Shown one piece after another: positions 45,363 through 55,754 of a stretch of DNA of 64,000 nucleotides (within the stretch, counting starts at the first letter, position 1; each line of letters starts with the position of its first letter). This stretch comes from Conus ventricosus (Eukaryota; Mollusca; Gastropoda; Neogastropoda; Conidae): the NCBI GenBank assembly GCA_018398815.1, contig CM031628.1, forward strand, positions 10,564,598-10,628,597, read 5' to 3'. The notes under the pieces were generated by a model. It saw nothing but the letters and a program-made list of their open reading frames with translations. It was not told the origin of the DNA and ran no database searches. The translations under genes and the position numbers were made by a program.

Positions 45363-45410
45363 TATATATATATATAGTTTTAAGATTCCTCTTTTAACTT
45401 GTTTTAGCTA

Positions 45411-45490
<80 letters not shown>

Positions 45491-45530
45491 AACAAGTTAA
45501 AAGAGGAATCTTAAAACTATCTACAAATTT
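45363..45530. repeat. (TA)n core flanked by inverted arms
   Basis: GTTTTAAGATTCCTCTTTTA (from 45377) is mirrored by TAAAAGAGGAATCTTAAAAC (to 45517) with about 70 bp of TA between them. The whole is a large hairpin at the 3' terminus of Penelope copy 2, matching the fold-back ends of copy 1. Confidence 0.85.
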
Positions 45531-45563
45531 GTTTCAAGCGTGTTGCGCTGTCATCAGGATGGT
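45516..45563 (-). ncRNA. Hammerhead-like motif, Penelope copy 2
   Basis: Identical arrangement to 25693-25740, including CTGATGA, GAAA and the CAAATTTG palindrome. Confidence 0.45.
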
Positions 45564-46570
45564 TTTTGGTTTGCCCATCGCCGATGTTATATAGCGTGTG
45601 GGCTCCCTTTTGCGGTTGTTTGCACGTGCGGTTGGCTGCACGTGTTTTTTGGGGGCTTTCAGGTTTTTGTTTTGGGTGTGTTCACTAACAACGATTTCCA
45701 TTTATGCCTGCAGTTGTTTACTATTCTGTTTTGGTGTTTAAAGTTGCTAAGTGTGGTTTGCATAGTATTAACCATTTTTCAGTTAAACATAGGTTGCACC
45801 TTTTTGAAACATTGCTGTATGGTGATGCTCTTTTTATGATTTTCCAGGATATATTGTAGCTTGTTTTTGCGTCTTTAAGTTTCCAGATATATTTGCTCAG
45901 TTCTGTTTGTTTTTTTTATATTTTTCTTTATTAAATGACTGTTTGTGGTTTGCATATCTGGTTTTGAAGTGGTTTTCAGTGATCCCTATGTATGTTTCTT
46001 TTTCATTTTCTGATGTCACAGTAGCCTGGTATACAATGTTGTTGTGAAGACATTTATTGTTTAGTGGGCACTGCTCCTTTCTGGTGCAATTGCAAGATTT
46101 CCTTTCTTCACCCTTCTTTGCTGTGTTGATTTCATTTTGTTGGATCCGTCAATTAGGTTTGTGAGGTTGGGCATACATGAGTACGATAGTTTGACAGTGT
46201 TTTTGTTAAATATTTTGGACAGTTTGTGTTCTTTTGGAAATGAAGTTGTTAGGATTTTGAAGAATTCTTTCCCTATGTTTGTTTGAGTTTCCCGTCGTAT
46301 GGGGGTTATACCATATGATTTTTCTTTTCCTGTTTTTCTTGCTTTTATTTGTGTTGTTGTCTGGGTTGTATTGTAATTTGTAATTGTATCCACTTGTTTG
46401 TAGTGCCTCCTGGTATTCTACTGCTGCATTGTTGAACACGCTCTCACTGCATGACAGGTTTGATAGTCTCTTGTTTATGCCATGGGGTATGGTCTTTAAT
46501 ATAGATGGTGGATGGTTACTTTTGGTGTGTACATAAAGAGGTGTATCGTTGGGTTTCTTGTATGGTTTTC
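45516..46570 (-). mobile_element. Penelope-like element 2, 3' part only
   Basis: About 1 kb closely matching the 3' part of element 1. It encodes the RT thumb end ([12 protein letters not shown]), SYSCMPNLTNLI, a Cys-rich linker kept better than in copy 1 (CNCTRKEQCPLNNKC in one frame) and GIY-YIG sequence up to the terminus. It starts abruptly near 46570 beside another repeat, consistent with 5' truncation. The CNC…C linker before GIY-YIG resembles the Neptune-type Penelope elements; that placement is inference. Confidence 0.85.
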
Positions 46571-46659
46571 CTGAATTTACAAATCTTGCAAAGTCATTAT
46601 TATAATGACGGAAGAATTGTTAGCCTGCACTTGTTTTCCCCCACTACTTAATTGTTCAG

Positions 46660-46660
<1 letters not shown>
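46568..46660 (+). repeat. R2 short interspersed repeat (~90 bp)
   Basis: Carries CAAAGTCATTATTATAATGA, GGAAGAATTGTTA, CACTTG and TTTTCCCCC. Further copies lie at about 52655-52735 and, more diverged, 53425-53520, each next to TA-rich or C-rich tracts. Nature unknown. Confidence 0.6.
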
Positions 46661-46662
<2 letters not shown>

Positions 46663-46712
<50 letters not shown>

Positions 46713-46745
46713 GTAGTATAGATATAGATATATATATATTAGATA
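46663..46745. repeat. (TA)n microsatellite
   Basis: About 45 bp of pure TA plus imperfect TAGATA units. Confidence 0.9.
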
Positions 46746-46819
46746 TCAGTATATTAAAATGCCTAAAACAATTTTTTTAAGTGCTCAACCCCTTGGGGAG
46801 CAACATTAGTTAGAACAAG

Positions 46820-47008
46820 TTAAAAGAGGAATCTTAAAACTATCTACAAATTTGTTTCAAGCGTGTTGCGCTGTCATCAGGATGGTTTTTGGTTTGCCAC
46901 TGCCGATGTTATATAGCGTGTGGGCTCCCGTTTGCGGTTGTTTGCACGTGCGGGTTGGCTGCACGTGTTTTTGGGGGCTTCAGGTTTTTGTTTTGGGTGT
47001 GTTCACTA
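46820..47008 (-). mobile_element. Penelope terminal fragment (copy 3)
   Basis: About 190 bp equal to the terminal segment of elements 1 and 2, including the hammerhead-like motif at 46838-46886, then broken off inside an R1-type sequence. No coding part. Confidence 0.8.
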
Positions 47009-47009
47009 A

Positions 47010-47745
47010 AATATATAATTCAATTATAAACAAAGCTTGCTCTTAAGTATTAGATTGAAAAAGTAGGGGAAAGATATGTGCTCGGTTACTTTATCCTTGG
47101 AATTTATTAGTTTGTTGTAATTCAGTCCATTGCGGATTCATTCCAAGAACTGACTCTCAGCACTGTGTCTTAAGATGTTATCTTTTTATATTTTTTACTT
47201 TTCACAAGAAAATGTAGCTTGTTTTGCTCTTCATGATTTTCTTTTGCTTCTTAGGTAGCACCTTTGTTTTTTTTTATTTTTTAAACTCAACAACCATACC
47301 ACGGTATTTGCACACCAGCCTTTTTCTGGGATAGCATTCTCTTTAAAACTGAAAAGGCAGAGGAGTCAATTTACCACTTTCTGCGTCACTGAGGAGAAAC
47401 AATCAGTTTCGAAACACCGGTATCTGACCAGGAGTTATATGTTAGTGAGTTTCCTTCCCATTGGAGATTGTCTCTCCCTTGGAGGACTATAAGCTTGCTG
47501 AAGGCTCATTTTGAGAAGCATTTATTATTCTCCATTCACCCACTCAAGCACATACTGTTAGTTAGGCAGAATTATCTACCACTGCAGATATGAATGCTTA
47601 TCTTTCTCGTACTTTTTCAATCTAAGACATAAGAGCATGCTTTGTTTATAATTGAATATTTCTTGCAGTCATTGCAACACCGGGCTTCTCTGTAAGTTGC
47701 TGGAATGGTGCTCGGTTACGTTATCCTCGGAATTTGTTAGTTTGT
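47010..47745 (+). repeat. R1 interspersed repeat copies
   Basis: A short R1 end (47015-47065), a nearly full copy (47075-47665) and the beginning of another (47665-47745), joined head to tail through AATTATAAAC/GAATA ends as in the arms. Confidence 0.65.
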
Positions 47746-47754
47746 TTTATATAT

Positions 47755-47824
<70 letters not shown>
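47745..47824. repeat. (TA)n microsatellite at the left edge of the Ginger-like element
   Basis: Imperfect TA tract. With the TA tract starting at 51132 it suggests that the transposon inserted into a TA-rich site. Confidence 0.85.
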
Positions 47825-47825
<1 letters not shown>

Positions 47826-48120
47826 GTCGTGCCTAATTTGTAAATTTGCCTAACTTGTTGACTAGGCAACTGATTTGCTAGTCTGTAAATTAGGCAGTGG
47901 CGTTGCCTAACATGTAAACTGATTTTAAAACAGTGCCTGATTTACAGATTAGGCAGCCTAGTCTGTAGATTAGGCAGCCTACTCTGTAGATTAGGCAAAA
48001 AGTGCCTAGTCTACATATTAGGCAATGCTGGGATTTTCTTTTTCATTGTAGATAGGCAACTGAATTGCCTAGTCTGTAAGTTAGGCAGTGGCGTTGCCTA
48101 ACTTTTTTCATAGATTATCT
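47825..48120. repeat. Left terminal inverted repeat with tandem palindromes
   Basis: Contains at least five GCCTA-type/TAGGC-type near-palindromes (core GCCTAGTCTGTAGATTAGGC), some directly adjacent at 47940-48030. The outer ~50 bp match the reverse complement of 51080-51131. Confidence 0.85.
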
Positions 48121-48304
48121 TTTTGTAACACAAAAAACAAAAACATAAGCAAGAGCTCTGATTAATGATTCATTTTAATCTTTACACCAAACATTTTATC
48201 TTTACCACAAATGTCATACAATCCTTTCTATTTATCAGCGCCAAGAAATGTCATGGTGTTACTGAAGATTTGCTATTTGTACTAAGGACAGTTCATTGTT
48301 CAGT

Positions 48305-48778
48305 TCATTCTATCAAATAAGTTATTGTTTTTGCACGTTTTGTTTTGTGGGTGACAATGGGCGTGGGGCACATGGTTTGTTTTTTTCTGCACTGACATCT
48401 CTTCGTCATGCAAAGACCTTGGCAAGAGCATTTGGTAAAGCCTTGCCCACCATGCCTAGAATGAAGTGTTGTGATGCGTCTGAACGGCAGTACATTGATT
48501 TCATCAACCATGTCCCGTGACATTATCTCGTAGTCTGCGTTAATGACCTGATTTCTTGAAAACCAACCCTTCACGATGCCATGCTTTGTACCAATTTGGT
48601 AGTTGTCATTTCGAACTGCCATGACAACACCGGGTACATTCCGACAATCTAATCTACCCCTGTCAAACTCACTAACAGGGACAAGAACTACATCATTTTC
48701 CTGCAAAGGTTCAAGCTTTTCCTGAGTTGTGTGCAGCATTTCAGCTCTGCTTTTTTTCCTGACCCTTAGTTGCATCAC
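48305..48778 (-). CDS. C-terminal domain of the Ginger-like integrase with Cys-rich tail
   Basis: A 157-codon minus-strand frame. NDVVLVPVSEFDRGRLDCRN, VPGVVMAVRNDNYQIGTKHG and VKGWFSRNQVI match the post-integrase domain of KRBA2/SCAND3-type proteins (…P.PD.DRGR.D.RN…Y.IGTK.G…YSR.Q). It ends in a compact Cys cluster KCSCQGLCMTKRCQCRK…C, probably zinc-binding. This is the least damaged part of the element; the upstream coding region continues, frameshifted, to about 49990. Confidence 0.8.
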   Translation of the reverse strand: MMQLRVRKKSRAEMLHTTQEKLEPLQENDVVLVPVSEFDRGRLDCRNVPGVVMAVRNDNYQIGTKHGIVKGWFSRNQVINADYEIMSRDMVDEINVLPFRRITTLHSRHGGQGFTKCSCQGLCMTKRCQCRKKQTMCPTPIVTHKTKRAKTITYLIE

Positions 48779-48839
48779 GTCTGCAAGTATCTAAAGAGAT
48801 TGCTATGTTCCCAAAACCTGTGCATCGGTTTCTGGAACC

Positions 48840-49210
48840 CTACTTGCACCCTCTTCCCACACAACCTCAAATCCAGTTGCAACCCTCTTCCACTACAACT
48901 TCAAATCCTTTGCCACCCATCTTCTGCTACCATTTTCAAATCCTGTTGCACCTTCTTCTGCCACAACTTCAACACCATTTGCACCTTCTTCTGCCACAAC
49001 TTCAACCACTAGTTGTCACCTTCTTCTGCTCCAACGTCTACACCAGTTTGCACCTTCTTCTGCCACAACTTCAACACCAGTTGCACCTTCTTTGCCATAC
49101 TTCAATACCAGTTGCACGTTCTTCTGACACAACTTCAACACCAGAAATTGGCACGTTTTCTGCCACAACGTCAACACCAGTTGCACCTCTTCTGTTCTGA
49201 CTTCAACTTC
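48840..49210 (-). repeat. ~33-36 bp minisatellite in the integrase linker
   Basis: Repeats of CACCTTCTTCTGCCACAACT-type units followed by TCAACACCA. In the minus-strand coding direction one frame gives TGVEVVAEEGA, an acidic 11-residue repeat. It lies between the RVE core and the C-terminal domain and would form a disordered linker. Indels between units shift the frame. Confidence 0.7.
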
Positions 49211-49229
49211 AGCTTCGTTGCTTCATCTG

Positions 49230-49990
49230 AAACCTGTCAATTCTGCGAGGAAACTGGTCACAGCTCTCTTTCTTTTCCAACTTCTCATATGACCTCTTTA
49301 GGCAGGGACATGTTCTTTCAGACCAGATTGCCGTGACCACAAAAAGACTCCAAGGTTTCTTTGGCATAGATTCCTGTGGGGGGAGGAGTTCTTCTGCAGC
49401 ATTACTAACGCAGACCTTCAGCCCTATTGACTGGGAGTTGTTGTCTATGTCCAGGCAATAAACATCTGTCCAAGTCGGCGTGCGACTCCATCTCCATCAA
49501 TCCCCATGGGACTGTGGATGTCTTGGGGATCCGCTAGACGATGTTCATTGTGGCCCAAATCAGTTTCTATTTCATTGATGACAGATGCGGTGATTCTCGA
49601 CCGTTATCTGATTGCTGTACTGCTTGGGGGGGGGGGGGGGGGGGGTAATCAAACATAAATATGTCCAATCAGATTGTGTGCGTTTCAGCTGCGGTTTGTG
49701 GACTTCATTGGCCTCAACACTAACAAACTTTGTGAAAATGATCCTGGTAATTTAAGATGTTTTAAATCACGGTCAGGGTTTGATTCCATTACAATGAGAT
49801 CTACTGTCCTCTTTCGGCAAAGGTCTTAACTTTTTAAGGCGGCCGCACGACAAGTCCCTTGTTTGGTTTTGTCTTTTTCTTTTTGCATGTTTCGCATTTG
49901 TCAAATAGGAGGGAAATATCTTTTGACTGATATAGCAAATATTTATCGCATAGAAATGTGTCGCAGCTTCTTTTCTCCGCCATGCCCAGT
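49230..49990 (-). pseudogene. Decayed integrase core of the Ginger-like element
   Basis: Minus-strand motifs in three frames: MAEKRSCDTFLCDKYLLYQS at 49983, KCETCKKKK, GLVVRPP, then VDLIVMESNPD with the first catalytic Asp, QSDNGREF with the second Asp, and HSPMGIDGDG where the SQGSVER-type glutamate region should be. The third catalytic residue appears lost, and a 22-bp G run (near 49623-49645) interrupts the core. Confidence 0.7.
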
Positions 49991-50184
49991 CGAAAGGTGA
50001 GCTTCAGTAAAGATGTCGAACATCTCCGATTTCGTTAACAGGTATTTGATGCTTCGTCTGCATTTTCCTCTCGTAAACACTCACAAAATAGTGCGAGGTG
50101 TGTGAGGCGTGAGCAAAAAGACAGTGAAGATAGCAGAACGACAGACAGTGAAATTCGACTTTGTGCTAAACAAACAGAGAAAAG

Positions 50185-50194
50185 AAAGGGAAGA

Positions 50195-50227
<33 letters not shown>

Positions 50228-50295
50228 GAAGAGACGGTAGAGAGAGAGAGGAGAGAGAGGAGAGAGAAGCTTAGAGAGAGAGAGAGAGAGATTGT
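50185..50295. repeat. (AG)n microsatellite
   Basis: GAGAGA tract with short interruptions inside the transposon; open frames of Arg/Glu or Ser/Leu here are spurious. Confidence 0.9.
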
Positions 50296-50924
50296 AATAC
50301 AAAACGGAAATGTTTACCTTGATTATTTTCTTTGCATCCTGCAATTTGATCATTCTGAAACTTTTGCTTGAGATAGCAGGCTTTCTGGATGATTGTGCCA
50401 GTTCATCACCTACTTTGATACCATCTCCAACATCAGGCAACATGTAAACTGTTTCGATGTGGGGCCATCCAATCCTTCTTCGAATCGTGCGAAAAGCCTC
50501 TTTCCTTCAGCATGGCTTCAGTTTGAATACCAAGTCAGACTCTCAAATGGAAGCACTCAATGCTTGGCTGATTAAGAAAATAAGCCTTTCTGAGTGTTTA
50601 TCACTTTTTATTTTTAGTTGACAGCTCATTCCTTGCGCCTCAAGTTCAGTGTCTGCAATACAAGTGTGCTGGTGTTTGTAGTCTTATAGTGACAGCTCAT
50701 TCTGTGCCTCAGTTCAATTAAAGGCCGTGTGAAAGGCACGTTTACCCGAAATTACAAATTACAGTGTCGCAATACAAGTGAGCCGGTTGTTGTTGTCCTA
50801 AAAGACCAAGGTTGTTAAAGGAAGAGTGAGGTCGGAAAGGGGTAGTATATTAGAAAACAAATGAAAAGGATAATCTAATAGGCCTTTGAAAAAAGGAAAA
50901 AAAAAGCATATGCTTAAAACTGCG

Positions 50925-51131
50925 ACTAATTGCCTAATATGTAGCTAGGTAATTTTCGCCTAATCTACAGAGTAGGATGCATAGTCTGTAGATAGTAGCT
51001 AGTCTGTAGATTAGGTGCATGGCTTTAAAATCAGTTTACCATGTTCGGCAAAGCACTGCTAATTTACAGACTAGGCAAACCAGTTGCTTAGTCAACAAGT
51101 TGTTAGGCAAATTTACAAATTAGGCAAGACA
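50925..51131. repeat. Right terminal inverted repeat of the Ginger-like element
   Basis: Mirrors the left end, including AACAAGTTGTTAGGCAAATT and the terminal CAAATTAGGCAAGACA. Several of the palindromes are damaged by single-base changes. Confidence 0.8.
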
Positions 51132-51161
51132 TATATATATTATAATATATATAATTATATT

Positions 51162-51214
<53 letters not shown>

Positions 51215-51234
51215 AAACCATAATAATAAAATAA

Positions 51235-52090
51235 GGTAGTACGAGCACGTTCCAGCAACTACAGAGCAGCTTGGTGTTGCAATGACTGCAAAGAATATTG
51301 AATTATAAAACAAGCTTGTCTTATGTCTTTGATTGAAGAAATAGGGGGAGATACGAATCATACCTGAGTGCAGATGATTTCGCCTAAATAACAGTTGTGC
51401 TACTAGAGTGGGTGGATGGGGGAAAAATAAAATAAATGCTTCTCAAAAGAGCTTCAGCAAGCTATATTCTCCAAGGGGGAGAGGAAATCTCCATAGGGAG
51501 GGCAAACTACTAACATATAACTCCTGGTATATACCGATATCTTCGAAACTTGGTGGTTTCTCCTCAGTGATCCGCGGAAAGTGGTAATTGACTCTCTGCC
51601 TTTTCAGTTTTAAGAAGAATGCAATCTGGTCATTGCAACACCAAGCTGCTCTGTCGTTGCTGGAACGGTTGCTCGGTTACTTATCCTTGTATTTATTAGT
51701 TTGTTTGGTATTTTAGTCCCTTGCGGATTCATTCCAAGAAACTGGCCCTCAGCACTTGTGTCTAAAGAGGATATCTTTTGATATTTTCTACTTTTCACAA
51801 GAAAATGTAGCTTGTTTTGCTCTTTCATGATTTTCTTTTGCTTCTAAGATGGACCTTTGGTTGGTGTTTGGAAAATCAACAAACATTCTCGGGTTATTGC
51901 CACCTGCTTTTCTGGGATAGCATTTCTTCTTTAAAAATGAAAAGGCAGCGGAGTCAAAATACCACTTCGCGCGTCACTGAGAGAACACCCAAGTTTCGAT
52001 ATCGGTATATGACCGGAGTTATATGTTCGTGAGGTTTCCCTCCCCATATGGAGGATTGTTCTCCCCCTTGGGAGAATATAAGTTGTAACG
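51235..52090. repeat. Two R1 copies in inverted orientation
   Basis: 51235-51630 is a minus-oriented partial R1, directly followed by a plus-oriented partial R1 (51630-52090). They form an imperfect fold-back pair of about 400 bp per arm. Both are rich in small indels. Confidence 0.6.
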
Positions 52091-52139
52091 GTATCAATAC
52101 ACTTTGATCACCTGCCCACACTAACGCCCATAACCTCAT

Positions 52140-53640
52140 AAATCCCCCCCCCCCCCCCCCCACCCCACCCCCTTCCCCCCCACCCCCCCCCCCCCCCCAC
52201 CACCCCCACCACCATATCTCTCGCACAGCACTCATAACTGTTCCACTGCCAGAGACGACGATCAGAATCATCTGCCATTGAGGATCCAAACGCAGAATAG
52301 TACAGCGCTAATACCATCCCCTATTTCTTCAATCTAGATATAAGAGCAGCTTTGATTACTTACACACCTCAATTCATTATTTGTTTTAAACTACTACCTA
52401 CTATATATATATATTTAACTGATCCTCTCACTATACTACTGTCCTCATATAAATATATATATATATATATAATGGAATATGGCTAAAAAAGCAAATATGA
52501 ATTTAAAAGTGCTTATATATGGTGAGGCAATATTATAGATCTGCTTCGAGGGGGATTGCAATGGTTTCCTCATGCAGCAGTGAAGGTGTTTTCTATTTAT
52601 GATATATATTTTTTAACCATTTTCTTTTCTTCAATTTTTTCCTCCCTTCACAACTTTCAATTCTTTGCCAAGTCATTATTATAATGATGGAAGAATTGTT
52701 AACTGCACTTGTTTTTCCCCCATACTTAAACACATACCCGCATCCCCACCCGTCCCCCCCCCTGCCCCCACCCCCCCCCCCCACCCCCCCCCCCCCCCCC
52801 CCCCCCCCCCCCATTATATATATTAATCCATTATAGATATATCTACCTACCTCCCTCCCCCCCTCCCCCCCACCCCCCCCCATATATATTTATATATATA
52901 TATATATATATATTTTATATCTGCTCAAGATTGTCCCTAATTTTTATACTGTTTAAACTAATTGTTTTGGTTTTTCAGCAACTTTTTCCTCTCACACCTT
53001 TGTGTTGTTCATTTTACTACCTTCGCGGGTGCTTTAAGGGTACTAGTTGGATTCTTTTTTGAACCCTGGTGATGAGAACACCACAGAATTATGGACTGTA
53101 GTGTGTGCCTTATTTGAACACAAAAGTAGCACAGACCCCCACCCAATCCAGCGTGTTCCCTGAGAGTCGATCACCAGCGCGACGAAACGCCTAGGAGCAG
53201 GCAATAAAAATAATGTGCCACTCCTCTTCGTACTGTGAGAGGATTACCCACCGTCGGGTTCCCACCAGATAGGCAGAATATTTGTGCCCCCCCACCCCCC
53301 CACCCCCCATCCCCCACACCCCCCCCCCCCCCCCCCCCCCCCACCCCCTGTTTTTCACTCATATTTATAATATATCCCCCCCCACCCCCCCCTTTTGTTC
53401 AATATTTTTTTTTAAGTTCCAAATCTTTGCCAAGTCAATTTACCTATAACGACGGGCAAGGAAGAAGTGTTAACTGCCTTGTTTTCCCCCTCTACTTGCC
53501 TCCCCTCTCGTTCAGCAATATATTATATATATATATATTAATATTATATATTATTATTATATTATATATATATATATTGATTATATTATCTATCTATAAT
53601 ATATATATATATATATATATTTTTTTTTTTTTTAATCATC
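52140..53640. repeat. Low-complexity region: poly-C, (TA)n and R2 copies
   Basis: Alternating C-rich blocks (52146-52205, 52755-52812, 52855-52880, 53287-53345), TA tracts (52460-52472, 52882-52915, 53519-53625) and two R2 copies (about 52655 and 53425). No gene is recognised; Gly- or Pro-rich frames are artefacts. Confidence 0.8.
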
Positions 53641-54694
53641 TGTGTAACTCTTGTTACAAATTCATATCTATTAGAAATGTACATGTACTGTCACTAAGAT
53701 ATCATTATCTTTGCAATATTTCGGACATTCCCAGGCTTAAAACTTTTTTTAGCCTCCTATTGGCCTCAAAAGAATCAAACGCATCCTTCTCTATGGCCCC
53801 CCCCCCCCCCCCCACACTTTATGATTATAATTCAAACATCAATATTACATACCTTCATTATCAAAATTACCTTATTAGATTCCATCCTTCCCATAATGTG
53901 TAACTTCCTCTCCCCTCCCTTTGCTTTCTTCCAGTCCTTCCTTTCTTCCTTTATCTCCCTCCCCACCACCTTAGTATGAAGTATAAGTACTATTACAGAC
54001 TTTCCTATTATCAATATTATTGTTATAGATTGGTTGTCCCTTTTTCTTTCTTTTTTTCTTTTAAATTATATTTCTGTATGATTGCTTTTATTACAGTGAT
54101 ATTATTTCCGTTACCGTTGCTACAGTTGTTTGCATTATATCTTTATTAGCTATACTATTGTTATTATTGATATTTACCATCACTACCCATTAACATTCAC
54201 CAATCACACTACGGACCGTTTTGCACGACAAACTTGCTGATTAAAACTCCTCTAACTACTTTCCTTTCCTCCGATACTACAACTGCTATTGCCAGATTAC
54301 ACCAAAAGTGGTAGTAATCCTGTCTCTATTTATTTTTCGATATTATTGATCATATTACTATTATCAGTATTCTATCGTAACATAACTTCATTATTACTAC
54401 TCGAATACACATTGTGTCCTTCTTGGACAGCCTCGTTATCATTCAACGCCCATCTTGCACTTGAAGTGAATGAAGATAAGGTATTGCATCGTTCATTTTC
54501 GTTGTCTGACTGTATTGTATCTTGTTTGAAGCCCCCCCTCAGGGGTCGAAACGAAAACGTGTTTGTCTCGTTGGATCGTTTGTCTGCATTTTCTTGGCGG
54601 TTTGCGATTATATCACATTTAATTGTGAATGCCACAGGTTTTTGTTATGGCTCTCCCCCCCCCCCCCCCCCCCCCCCTATTCCTCAGATACTCG
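53641..54694. other. AT-rich stretch with trinucleotide-like ATT repeats; no firm gene
   Basis: Contains TTATTA/TATTAT-type sequence and a poly-C run at 54655-54677. Near 54525-54560 (+) the order TTGAAG, CCCC…GGGG hairpin, CGAAACG resembles a decayed Penelope terminal motif. Confidence 0.4.
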
Positions 54695-54829
54695 GGATCA
54701 CCGTACGCACGGCGGACATACTGAAGTGCATGGCATCCGACAGAAACAGCTCAAAAGTCACGGCACCTAGTGTCATCATGTCGTACGTCTCCAGGGGAGA
54801 ATCACACTGGAAACGTGGTGCTCCTCTTT
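54695..54829 (-). CDS. Putative exon, unidentified protein
   Basis: A minus-strand frame of about 45 codons reads FQCDSPLETYDMMTLGAV then TFELFLSDAMHFSMSAV and RTVIPSI. The composition is balanced, unlike the surrounding low-complexity frames, and CpG-containing codons suggest a real protein. The frame is closed just upstream by a stop and has an AG-ending acceptor candidate. I see no strong donor. The opposite strand is also open here, so the strand is uncertain. Confidence 0.25.
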
Positions 54830-55238
54830 AACGTGTGAAGTTATCTTACACTCGTGCCTAACAAGTATTATCATGTGAGCTTCCTGGAACAGACATGATG
54901 TACAAGCCGAAAATTAATCGTTTATTTTCAGATTTATTCAGAGAAGTTAGCGGCTGGAGTTTAGTGAGAAACCAGAACCCCCTATGACGAGAGCCTTCTT
55001 TTATGACTGTATCGTATGGACAGGGCTGTGAACCAGACTTTGACCCTATGTCCACTGTTTGCGATCTACTTTGCCATACGTTTTCAGTCGTCATCAATTG
55101 TGAATGACGTCAGCAGAGACTACGCAGTGGAGATGAGAATCGCCCCATGGGTCAGTTCTCGAAGGGGCACTGAACTGGAAGTGGTGAATGTTTCACAAAC
55201 AACTTGGTGTGTTTTTGAAGGGATTAGGAATTCTTCAC

Positions 55239-55502
55239 TCAACACACACACACACACACACCATCACACACTACACACACACACACACAAACCCCCCCAC
55301 ACGCATGTCACACACAGCGCCCCCCCCCCCACCCCCACACACACACACCACAACACGCGCGCGCACGCTCGCAACGCATGCACGCTCGCACGCACGCACG
55401 CACCGCACGCACGCACGGCAGCACACACACACACAACACACCACACCACACACACTTATATTATATATATTACACACTCACGCGCGCACGCGCCACTAAT
55501 AT

Positions 55503-55567
<65 letters not shown>

Positions 55568-55585
55568 CTTCTCTTCTCTCTCGAA
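55239..55585. repeat. (CA)n/(CACG)n then (CT)n microsatellite
   Basis: CA repeats with GCAC/CGCG variants to about 55495, then CT repeats to 55585. A long plus-strand frame spanning them (55016-55864) is mostly microsatellite and is not accepted as a gene. Confidence 0.9.
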
Positions 55586-55754
55586 TCTTCTCTCTCATTA
55601 AACAGGGCGATGTGTGCACCCTCTTGTTTATTAAATAAATATGTTTTTTTTGTTGTAATCCTCGAGAATGGAAAAACTTATTTTTTCATTCGATTTGCAG
55701 AAAATATTCATATAACGTTTTGGGAAATGATATCGTTTTTACTACCTGAATCTG

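Larger units (their letters stand above)
47825..51131 (-). mobile_element. Ginger-like (KRBA2/SCAND3-type integrase) DNA transposon, decayed
   Basis: The 3.3-kb element starts TGTCGTGCC and ends GGCAAGACA, with terminal inverted repeats of about 200-300 bp rich in GCCTA…TAGGC palindromes. The minus strand encodes in order: a zinc-knuckle segment (KCETCKKKKTKPNKGLVVRP, ~49,840-49,990); RVE core pieces (VDLIVMESNPD, LNYQDHF, QSDNGREFTASVINE, HSPMGIDGDG); an acidic repeat linker; and a C-terminal domain with a Cys-rich tail. These match the integrase type found in Ginger transposons and the KRBA2/SCAND3 genes. The frame is broken many times, so it is inactive as assembled. Confidence 0.8.

Noticed and set aside
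47940..48060. Short regularly spaced palindromes as a CRISPR array
   Set aside because: They lie in a transposon terminal inverted repeat, have no unique spacers and are mirrored at the other end of the element.
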